A stretch of DNA of 16,691 nucleotides from Amoebophrya sp. AT5.2 (taxonomy: Eukaryota > Sar > Dinophyceae > Syndiniales > Amoebophryaceae): NCBI GenBank assembly GCA_005223375.1, contig RXOD01004983.1, positions 1-16,691 of the forward strand, read 5' to 3'. The position numbers and the translations under genes are program-made. Positions 10,001-16,691 of this stretch are shown here, in pieces (the first letter of the stretch is position 1; the number at the start of each line of letters is the position of its first letter). Under the pieces are notes generated by a model. The model was not told the origin of the DNA. It saw only the letters and a program-made list of their open reading frames with translations, and searched no databases.

Positions 10001-11263
10001 GAGGACGGCGGAACGAGTGCGTTACCCGACGAGCTCAAACTGCTGAAAACGGAAGAGCGGTCGTCCAGCAGATGCTGCAACGCAGGAGGCAGCTGCGACG
10101 ATGTCCCTGTCGACGCTCCTGCTGCTGTCAACGTCCCCACGCGGTGGTCCTTTGCGTCTATGCCGAGCCGCGACTTAATGCGGTCGATAACCTGTGGTGG
10201 TGCTCATCTTCACGCCATGATCTTCAAGAACGTTCAGCTCACAGCAATTACATTCCAAAGAACTTCAGACGGTAGCAAAATAAACGAAGACCACCCTACG
10301 GTAGGAGTACAACGTCCGGGTCTTCTTCAAGAATGTCCTTCCTGGATGAAGATGTGAACGAAGCTGCTGGCACCGGAGCCGCGGGTGGAGCGAAAAAAGG
10401 GCCCTGTTTGTTTTTGTGTTCGCTGTGGCTGTCCACCACGACGTCTCGTCGCCAGCGCGAGAATATCGCGTCCACTTCGGCGTCCCGGCTGCTTCTCATC
10501 AGCTCGAACTCTCTGCTGCTGGCGTGCGATTTTCTGCTCCGGGCAAGCGCTTCGTGGCGGGCGCGAAATTCCCGCTCCAAGGGATCCGTGTGGTCGCTGC
10601 CTCGAACCGGAACGATCGTCTCGCTCGTACCGGTAGTACCGCCCGCCGCAGCCGGAATAGTATTGCCGTTCGTGGTCGTGCGGTGGTAGTTTAGGGTGCC
10701 TATCACATCCGCCAGGTCTTCGCTGCGGTCAAGCACAGAAAGTGATCTCGCCGCGTCAGAATCCTGTGTACAATGTTACGCACAATGTGTTCAACACTAA
10801 ACACTGCCTGCTTCAAGAAGTAGCGGTCCAGGTCCACCCAGATGAAAGAGAAAGGCAAAGGCACCTGTTCTTGCATCCGCTCTTGTCCCGCAGCACCGCG
10901 CGTTGCTGCTGAAGGAGGTGTGCTTGCGGACATTATTTCGGGTGCTGCCACCGGCACCGCGCTCTCGTGCCTCGGTGGCATTGCACCATCTGCACCTTCA
11001 GCCCCCGTTGCTTTTTTCGTGCTGTCGCGCGGCGCATTATTTGACGTCGGCTGATCCAGACTCACTCCGAGTTCCTGCGCACACTGCCGAATCTTGGCCT
11101 GATGCCGCCTCAGCCGTGCCAGCCGGCTTGCGGAAGAAGTTGGGCGCGGCGTCTGGCAAGCAGCTATACCTGACACCTCCAGGCCGGATGCTGATGTAGA
11201 TGTTGCCGTGGCGTCGTCGGGTGCATGCGCCTTCATCGCGTGATCTCCTCGCGGCGGCGCCAT
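7021..11263 (-). CDS. Large, mostly disordered protein of about 1,358 residues, three exons
   Basis: The ATG at 11263 is preceded by GAAGCAG|G, a possible acceptor. Exons are 11263-10808 (152 codons), 10763-10314 (150 codons) and 10191-7021 (1,056 codons plus TAA), all meeting in phase 0, which is why three overlapping frames are read as one gene. Exon 1 holds a basic helix (SRLARLRRHQAKIRQCAQEL). The segment spanning exons 1 and 2 is the most fold-like: FSFIWVDLDRYFLKQ joined to DSDAARSLSVLDRSEDLADV. Exon 2 ends with a charged, helical Arg/Glu-rich part. The large last exon is low-complexity Ser/Ala/Glu/Pro, with acidic blocks, and ends in a conserved-looking YKTYLIYKQQLAQIRSQIRF. No domain, signal peptide or membrane segment is recognised. 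Function unknown; the N-terminal junction motif and the C-terminal helix are the best search queries. Confidence 0.65.
9749..9802. repeat. 19-bp direct repeat inside the large exon
   Basis: GTTCTCTCCACTTCCTGAA occurs at 9749-9767 and 9784-9802, offset by 35 bases. Because 35 is not a multiple of three, the two copies are read in different frames of the minus-strand gene (once as SGSGENS, once as VQEVERT). Confidence 0.8.
10192..10313 (-). other. 122-nt GT-AG intron (second intron of the large gene)
   Basis: The donor is GGAC|GTTGTACT (10314/10313) and the acceptor CCACAG|GTTATC (10192/10191), phase 0 on both sides. GTT is repeated at both junctions. The unspliced exon-2 frame stops at 10296, and the downstream frame is closed by a TGA just before the acceptor. 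Near its ends GGGTGGT and ACCACC can pair. Confidence 0.65.
10764..10807 (-). other. Very short intron (41 or 44 nt), first intron of the large gene
   Basis: The acceptor is ACACAG|GATTCTG (10764/10763). Two donors are in phase: AAGCAG|GCAGTG at 10808/10807 (GC-AG, 44 nt, with CAGG at both ends) and GCA|GTGTTT at 10805/10804 (GT-AG, 41 nt, one extra Ala). A splice is needed because the upstream frame stops at 10703, while the next frame reads on for 150 codons. It holds GTGTTGAACAC, an imperfect inverted repeat. Confidence 0.55.
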
Positions 11264-11747
11264 CCTGCTTCTAGTACTTAGAATCTAACTGTAACTTCAA
11301 AGTTCGTACTCTTACTTAGCGCTAGATTGGTTATGTGGATGCAGCAGATGTACATGTAGCCTGCTCGTAGCGTAAAACATGATGTTGAAATAAAAGTTAG
11401 AGAGAGTACGTATTTAAATAGTAGGTTTTTGCCGTTTTGAAGTCCGAGCACTTTTGCGTCTCTCTTTCGAGGAGAAGGTACTCTTGTTTCAAGCCTTGTT
11501 CTCGAACGAAGTAGCTGCGAGCGACGTCGAACAGCGAATAAAAATCGTTCTTCTGTGCAAGTCGGAAGAGAAGCACATTCTTCATCGGGCACCACTTGCT
11601 TTTCATCGGCCGACACATGTCTCGACTATTGTTCGACGATAGCATGTTCGTGATGTAGTTCAAGCCGGCATGTTGTTGGCACGACCACGAGGCATCTACG
11701 TTCTTTCCTCCTCGAGCAACTGGCGTCCCTCCACCCCGAGCACAGGT
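11264..11747. other. Gap between two minus-strand genes, partly open in frame
   Basis: The half nearer the right-hand gene (11747-11397) is open on the minus strand and listed separately. The remainder, 11264-11396, is AT-richer and is the likely 5' flank of the large gene. No repeat or motif is evident beyond CTAAGTACTAGAAGCAG just before the ATG at 11263. Confidence 0.4.
11397..11747 (-). CDS. Open frame directly after the TAA of the small gene (possible exon)
   Basis: The frame is the same as that of the 11748-12332 gene, separated from it by a single TAA. It runs 116 codons with no ATG at its beginning, then ends in TAA at 11397. The peptide is not low in complexity and has a coding look: NYITNMLSS, then VLLFRLAQKNDFYSLFDV and ARSYFVREQGLK. 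It may be a further exon reached by an unidentified intron that removes the stop, a separate small gene starting at an internal Met, or chance. No family is recognised. Confidence 0.3.
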   Translation of the reverse strand, partial: TCARGGGTPVARGGKNVDASWSCQQHAGLNYITNMLSSNNSRDMCRPMKSKWCPMKNVLLFRLAQKNDFYSLFDVARSYFVREQGLKQEYLLLERETQKCSDFKTAKTYYLNTYSL

Positions 11748-12332
11748 TTATTTCCCTGTCCGCAGCCGCTTTCTGATTCGGCGCATCACGTTGTTCATTG
11801 GTCTGGCGCCCCTGTTCGCGGCCTTCGGGTGCCTACTCGGCGCGCGTCCCCAGCACTGCAACGGAGCGTCCTCGTTCTTTCCGATCTCGTCCATCTTGTC
11901 GCCGACGACCGGAAGTGAAGACCAAGAACTCGACTTATTGTTCGACTGGGAGTCGTCAATCTGAAGACGACCCTCATCGCAATTATGCTCGAGGATGCAG
12001 AAGTAGTCGCGCGGTCCGGAGATCGTGGTCGGCAACTGGCTAAGCTGGTGGGATGCAGTGGTCCAGAAAATCGGCGTCTTCGGACCTCCGAACGGTTGTA
12101 CACATAAAGGATGCATACGCGGCGAGGAGGTGAACGCAGGGGCGGGAGCCTTCTGCTGAAAAGTCCGCTGCTGCAAAAAAGCCGCGCCCGCCGCAGCGGA
12201 TGGTGCGGACCACTGCGATGCAGCGCCGAAAGCCGGTCGGTGCTGCGGATGGTGCTGACGCCGAACAAAGCCGGTGAGCACGCGCCCCCCGAAGCCCGAA
12301 GCTCGCAGAGCACCTGCACCGCTACTCCACAT
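11748..12332 (-). CDS. Small basic protein with mitochondrial-presequence-like N-terminus
   Basis: Taken from ATG 12332 (MWSSGAGALRASGFGG) to TAA 11748, 194 residues. The first 85 or so residues contain many Arg, Ala, Ser and Gln and no Asp or Glu, as in a mitochondrial targeting sequence; acidic residues start at RDYFCILEHNCDEG. The C-terminus is strongly basic (HPKAANRGARP, then MRRIRKRLRTGK), as in small mitochondrial ribosomal proteins, but no family could be assigned. The frame is open upstream of this ATG for some 45 codons, and other frames to about 12594 are also open, so an upstream exon may exist and the true start is uncertain. It is read in the same direction as its neighbours. 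Confidence 0.45.
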   Translation of the reverse strand: MWSSGAGALRASGFGGRVLTGFVRRQHHPQHRPAFGAASQWSAPSAAAGAAFLQQRTFQQKAPAPAFTSSPRMHPLCVQPFGGPKTPIFWTTASHQLSQLPTTISGPRDYFCILEHNCDEGRLQIDDSQSNNKSSSWSSLPVVGDKMDEIGKNEDAPLQCWGRAPSRHPKAANRGARPMNNVMRRIRKRLRTGK

Positions 12333-12594
12333 TATAAATGGTGTTCGTGTTGATGTTCTATATGGACCACGCACGAGCTGCGCGCCTCCAACGGTTGCGG
12401 CCGGGTACTGTGGCGCGTACCAACTTTCTGTTCTGTATCCGTAGCACGTCTACGAATTTCTTGGGAAAAATACGAACAGACGTCGGGCGCCGGTGAAGCT
12501 GCTGTAAACACAGCAAGCCTCCTGGGACGAGGAACAACGAACGAGCGGAAAGTGCTGGCGCGGTAGCTCTCAGCACGAAGACGCATGCGAACAA
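12333..12594 (-). other. Overlapping open frames upstream of the small gene (possible 5' exon)
   Basis: Two minus-strand frames are open here. One has an ATG near 12586 (MRLRAESYRASTFRSFVVP) and ends in TAA at 12332. The other has no ATG and ends in TAG at 12358, with an Arg-rich end (RRPTSVRIFPKKFVDVL). Both are Arg/Ser/Ala-rich and could hold the real first exon of the 11748-12332 gene, but no donor/acceptor pair was convincing. Confidence 0.25.
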
Positions 12595-12625
12595 AAGTCA
12601 AGCAGCACCCACTGGCTCCTCGCAA

Positions 12626-12984
12626 ACGCGGTAAGTATCATTCCTCGCTGGATGCCTCGTTTGCAAGGGCGAATCGATATATCAGATTCGGTAAGCGAGA
12701 AGTTTTGCCCACGAAATAGATTTCGTTCGATTTGATGCTGTCCGCATTTATTTTCATAAAAATTTCATCGATGTTGTTCTTCCTTCACCTTCGTTCTGAT
12801 GCGTCTCGGTACTCCAGTGCGTCTACGGAATTTAAATACCAAATCCCACAACTCGTAGACAATTTACGACAGCAACCTTTTCAGGATGCAACTGCAAGTG
12901 CAACAACATCGGAGAAAACTCCGGTCATGATCGTCCATCGATGAACGCATCGCCAGCTTCAGGCGTGGTGTTTCTTATTCTTGT
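12626..12984. other. AT-richer gap with a hairpin, 3' flank of the USP gene
   Basis: No gene is seen on either strand in this 359-base gap. The plus-strand frame at 12732-12944 is AT-rich and lacks any supporting signal. It holds the inverted repeat at 12670-12690. Confidence 0.5.
12670..12690. repeat. Inverted repeat in the gap
   Basis: CGAATC (12670-12675) and GATTCG (12685-12690) are perfect reverse complements around a nine-base AT-rich loop. A short hairpin; role unknown. Confidence 0.45.
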
Positions 12985-15900
12985 TCAGAAAGGCTGGATG
13001 CGCACGTTGTCGGCTGGAGCACCTCCGCTTTTGGGGACCTCTACGCCACGGCCGGCTGCACCTGCTGCTTCCCCCTCTACTTCGCCCCCACAAATAAAGA
13101 AGCCGGACGTGATCCGCTCGTACAGGAAGACGTATGCGGAGCTCGCTACGGACGCCAAGTTGACTTCACGCTCGATGTTGGCGACCTTCGTGACCTTGCT
13201 GTCGTCGTACCGCCACCAATCACTGTTGTACCGACTGTAGCAGATGTAGTGCCCCGACTCCGTCTGCTCGCCGTGGTGGAGGATGAAACTCGACAGCGCG
13301 TACATCGCGGTCGGCGGACCGGCGGCACGCGGTGGTCCGGTGGACGAACTACTTCTCTGCTGATGTGGATGTTGTTGGTCGGTTTGGTTTTGAGGGTGTG
13401 GTTGCTCTGCGTTTTTGTTCTTTCTCCTGTTGCTGTTGCTGCTGTTGCCTTTTTGCGCCGGCTGCTCCGTCGCGCTGGCGGTCAAAGATCTCGATGTCGT
13501 CGAGCTCTTGCTCTCAGAACTCGATGTCGGGTCCTCCGGCGAGAAGATCTTCAACAGGCCCCCGAACTGGACTTTGTGCGCCACCTTCTGGATGCTGTTC
13601 AGCAGGTACCGGTGCCTCTTGATGTTCACGATCAGGTAGGGCGGGAAGTTCTCCACCTTGGTCACCTTTTTCGACACCGTGACGTTCACGTTCTGGGTGC
13701 TGACGCTCTGGGCAGGAGAAATCACGGGGGGGTTCACGATCTCCTCGCTCGTGTGGATTTGCGTGTTTACCAAGTCTTCCAGCCGGACCGCCCCGCACGC
13801 CGGGAGAAGCTCGGGCAGGTGCAGGTCGAGGGTCAAAAACGGCTCCTCGGAAATCACGGAAGCCGTCCGCGTCTCGACCGTGTGGGAGAAAATGCGGTAA
13901 ACGACGCTGTCCTCGAGCAAGGCCGCGCGCCGCTTCTCGATCCGTCGCCCGTGCTTGTTGATCTCGTTCCACGAACCAGCACCATCGTCCTCGACATGAA
14001 CTCCAGCTACTTGTTCATCTGCATTGTGTCTAGTACTGTCCTCCTCGGCGCTTCTGTCGGTTTGCGGCTGCGCCCGATCGGTTGACGTCGTGGGAACCCC
14101 TCCTCCACCTCCCCGGACCGCTGTTGCTGGAGCAGGCGCACAGAACTGCGAACGGTCGTAGCTGTCGATATCCTCCAGCGACTTCACGAACCACTTCGAC
14201 TCTTCGTGCATGTTTTGCAGCAGGAATAGCAGGAACTCCGCACAGTCCTGTTGCGAGTCTGCCTTCACGTTCCATTTCTGCACCACCTTCTGGAACTTTT
14301 CGCCGCTCTTCACCAGGAAGGGAACCCCGAATTGCGACCGCTTTTTCAAAGCCTGCTCGCTCCAGCTGTTCAGGAATGAAAGCTCCTTCGCCGGCTGCGA
14401 TTGTTCCTGACCAGCAAGGGGAAGCGCAAGCGGGGGGGCCGTTGTTCCGCTTCCACTCGCGATACTGACGCCCGACTCGAGCCTCGAGCTGAGCCTGGAC
14501 TCCGCGGTGGAGGAGAAGGACGCGGGCGTTCCCGCAGCTCCCGCGCCCTGCGATAGCAGCACCGAGGGCGTGGTAGTTCCTGTTCCCGCCCCCACGTTAC
14601 TGTAAGAATTCCCCCCGGCGAACCCGTGCGGTTGTCCCGTGGTGGAGGACGTGGTGGTCGGCGTCCGGTGCGCCGCCACGCCGCCCCCGGCCCCGGTGGA
14701 GGTCGCTGGGTTGTTTACCTTGGGCGTGCTCACGGCGAGGTGCATCGCGTTCGTGGATTTCGAGTTGGACGCTGGCGTGCTGCCCGGCGGCATCGTCGCC
14801 GGGGACGCGTCTGGTGAGTTCAGCAGCGTCGAGGAAAAGCCCGCGGATGTAGAGGAGGCGGACTGCGTGAACTGAGGCTTGTTGAACTCCTTGCACACTT
14901 CGCGCAGGGCCTGAAAGAACGGCCGCGCGTGGTCGCCCTCGCCCGCGTGGGACAACAGCATGGAGAGCGGTTTGCAGGTGAGCAGCAGCTGGATCACGCA
15001 GTTCACGTAGCACTGGTTGCTGCCGCGAACGTTCTCCAGGGGCCGCTTGTAGTACTCATGGCACTTCTGGTTCAGGGGAAGCCCGTACTGAACGAGGGAA
15101 TCGTACCTTTACGTGAAAAGGGAGGACGATCATCGGATTCGCCATACAGGACAGCTCGAGAAAAGTTTAAGTTTTGACCACTATAGCTCGAGAAAAGTCA
15201 CTTGTTACCTTTACGTATTTTTTACTGAGAGATAGAGAACATTAACAATTAGTACTTGGATCCCCATGCTGGGTGGTAGTCGTTGAGGTATTTTTTCTGT
15301 TCGTGTCCGTCTGGCAGCTGTTTGTCGGCCAGGTGCGCGATGTAGTCGAGGATGCTTACGTTTGTAGACGGAATGGCCTGGATGGCCCCTACTTTTAGCT
15401 GCAGCTTCGCGGGGTCGATGTTTCGCTTGGTGAGATCAGCCCAAGATTTGGGGGCTGGCGCCGGCTCCTTCTGCAACTTTTCCTCCAGCTCTGCGTTGGG
15501 CTGCTCGGGCTCACCGCTATCGTTCTCCTCCCCATTAACATCATCACCGTCAGGCGCGGCTGTTTGCTGTGTCTCTACATCCGAAATTCTGATCCCGATC
15601 GGCAAGGAAAACGCCTTTGCCTCCGGTTGTGCCTGTGGGATTTATATGTGTACGTGTAGTCGTGCTGCTGCTGCACTTCCGGCAAATAATGGGTACTGTT
15701 GTTAGCTATCACAAAGACTCAAATTTAAACAGAGTCGCGAGGTGGAGGGGGAGCAAGAACGAGAACAATAACGAAGCCGAAGCTTAAACTTAATATAAAA
15801 AGTCGCGCATCTCCAGCAACAGTACCTGCAGATTGCCGCCGCCATCGGAGTCGTGACAGCTTGAGAGCGAAGGCTCTCCTTGGCATGAGGAGGTCGGCAG

Positions 15901-16691
15901 AGGGAGCGGAAGTGCCGGTTCCGACACGTTTTTTCCGATCTCTTCGGCCGAGAGCATGACAGGGACAGCTCGCGGACTCTCCAATTTCAAATCGTCTTCA
16001 GCGAAAGCCTGCGGATGAAGATGATGCACGGGCTCTGCGCGTATTCTCACTTCTTCGTCGTCATTAGCCTGCAGCTGCAGCTGAGTCGCGTACAACTGGC
16101 AGTCGGATCGCGGGGTCGGAGTGGTCACAGGCAGGAAGGAGGGGTCGCGCGTCGTCGATGAACTCGAGCAAGCGTCGTGCGCTGCTGGTAGAAGTACTTC
16201 CGGTTCTACAGCTTGCACGGGTCTTGGCATCGTTTTAACTACTTCTTCCGCCACCGCCACCCCCGGGCAAAGATTCATTTCAATTTCTTGTGCGGCGGCG
16301 GCCCCCAGGAGCGGTTCCACTGGCTCCCCGCCCTCGGAAGCGGAGTACTGAATTTGGTGATCGCTCGGGTGTGATGACGTCGTTCCGACGGTACTGCTGG
16401 CTGCGGTTACTGGCCCGCTGCCGGTGCTGGTCGTGCTTGCGGCAGCAGCATGTTGACCAGCATTTGCGGTTGATGACGTCGCAGTTGGAGTTGGCCCTTG
16501 CTTCAGCGGCTCTGCTGTCGTGGCAGTAGTAGAAGTTGTGGTTGTGGTCGTGGTGCTGCCTTTTCTGCTTGCAGGAGTAGGTCCCGAACTTGACGCGCCT
16601 TTTGCTGCGGCCGCTCCTGCCCAGCCCGAAGCAGTCACACTCTTTGGCGGACCAGCTCCCCAGGCGGAGGGGGTCGGTGGCGCAGCACCTC
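12985..16691 (-). CDS. Ubiquitin-specific protease, USP10/Ubp3-like (C19), three exons, 5' partial
   Basis: Cysteine protease that removes ubiquitin from proteins. Exons: 16691-15826 (open to the window edge), 15632-15252, 15084-12985 (TGA); 1,114 residues in the window. The Cys box is NVRGSNQCYVNCVIQLL, with the catalytic Cys at 15012-15010. Next comes a QQD box (SQQDCAEFLLFLLQNMHEE), then PYLIVNIKRHRYLLN. The His box is HHGEQTESGHYICYSRY (His at 13251-13249), followed by WWRYDDSKV with the Asp. The chain closes with AYVFLYER. Low-complexity insertions of about 190 residues after the Cys box and about 65 before the His box enlarge the domain. No CxxC zinc-ribbon pairs are seen, as in USP10. 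KSWADL in exon 2, upstream of the domain, resembles the SWASL stretch of USP10. Exon 1 is Thr/Ser/Ala-rich and probably disordered. USP10 and Ubp3 rescue proteins and ribosomes from degradation; this role is inferred. Family assignment is firm, subfamily likely. Confidence 0.9.
15085..15251 (-). other. 167-nt non-canonical intron within an AGTAC direct repeat
   Basis: AGTAC occurs at 15256-15252 and at 15089-15085 (minus-strand sense). Keeping one copy joins GGATCCA-AGTAC-GGGCTT, giving an unbroken frame (WGSKYGLPLNQK) from exon 2 into the Cys-box exon. The splice point may be at any of six equivalent positions; terminal pairs are AG-TC, GT-CA, TA-AG, AC-GT, CT-TA or TA-AC, none GT-AG. A plain GT-AG choice at the same site would delete one base more and shift the frame. 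The unspliced frame is closed by TAA at 15249-15251 and another TAA near 15110. Confidence 0.7.
15104..15216. repeat. Two pairs of direct repeats inside the non-canonical intron
   Basis: TACCTTTACGT occurs at 15104-15114 and 15206-15216. Nested between them, AGCTCGAGAAAAGT occurs at 15153-15166 and 15185-15198. The nesting suggests past duplication or insertion within the intron. Confidence 0.8.
15633..15825 (-). other. 193-nt GT-AG intron with an internal inverted repeat
   Basis: The donor is CTGCAG|GTACTG (15826/15825) and the acceptor CCACAG|GCACAA (15633/15632), phase 0, with CAGG at both junctions. Without splicing the first exon stops at 15790, and the next exon's frame is closed by TAA just upstream of the acceptor. 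GGTACTGTTG at the donor (15826-15817) recurs inverted at 15692-15701. Confidence 0.65.

Noticed and set aside
7202..10357. Many plus-strand frames (for example 9296-9766 and 9779-10357)
   Set aside because: All lie opposite the large three-exon gene and show no independent coding feature.
11278..11616. Minus-strand frame of 112 codons
   Set aside because: It starts with GTG, overlaps the better open frame at 11397-11747 in another register, and ends in AT-rich flank.
13415..13639. Plus-strand peptide with a Leu run resembling a signal peptide
   Set aside because: The Leu run is the complement of the CAG/CAA/AAC-type repeat that encodes Asn/Ser/Gln in the protease insert.
13249..14085. Plus-strand open frame of 278 codons
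   Set aside because: It is antisense to the ubiquitin protease, covering the His-box part; no signal or domain and Arg/Leu/Val-rich text typical of a shadow.
1..16691. Bacterial operon, phage, CRISPR, tRNA or rRNA content
   Set aside because: No repeat-spacer array, no cloverleaf or rRNA-like stretch and no ribosome-binding pattern was found; introns and protein style are eukaryotic.
1..16691. Dinoflagellate spliced-leader sequence encoded in the window
   Set aside because: I looked for the CCGTAGCCATTTTGGCTCAAG-like leader core and saw no match on either strand.

Overview
The window looks like nuclear DNA of a unicellular eukaryote, most plausibly an alveolate of the dinoflagellate lineage; a Syndiniales parasite such as Amoebophrya would fit best, but this is inference. 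The signs are: six gene models, all read from the minus strand, head to tail with short gaps; long proteins rich in Ser, Ala, Gly and Gln with little recognisable folded domain; genes cut by few short introns (about 41 to 193 nt); and at least one intron whose only simple in-frame splice is not GT-AG but lies inside a 5-bp direct repeat. No bacterial features (operons, ribosome binding sites), rRNA, tRNA, CRISPR array or intact transposon were seen. Stops used are TAA, TAG and TGA, so the standard code fits.

Layout from right to left, which is the direction of transcription. 16691-12985: ubiquitin-specific protease (USP10/Ubp3-like) in three exons, 5' end outside the window; this is the only gene with a confident function. 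12332-11748: a small protein with a mitochondrial-presequence-like N-terminus, with unresolved open frames on both sides (about 12594-12333 and 11747-11397). 11263-7021: a three-exon gene for a protein of about 1,358 residues, largely disordered, unrecognised. 6284-3035: a two-exon gene for a protein of about 1,045 residues with five hydrophobic segments near the C-terminal half, a probable multipass membrane protein of unknown family. 2089-1253: a 278-residue coiled-coil/Ser-rich protein. 1155-1: a gene whose 3' end is outside the window; its second exon is open to base 1 and was recovered by reading the minus strand across a short intron.

The genes show no shared pathway. The tandem same-strand order is what dinoflagellate gene arrays look like and probably reflects transcription organisation, not function. 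The most interesting material is in the introns and gaps: a 5-bp direct repeat at the edges of a non-canonical intron, internal repeats and long inverted repeats within introns, and short hairpins in three of the gene-free gaps. These resemble the introner elements described from Amoebophrya-type genomes, though none could be matched to a known family from the sequence alone.
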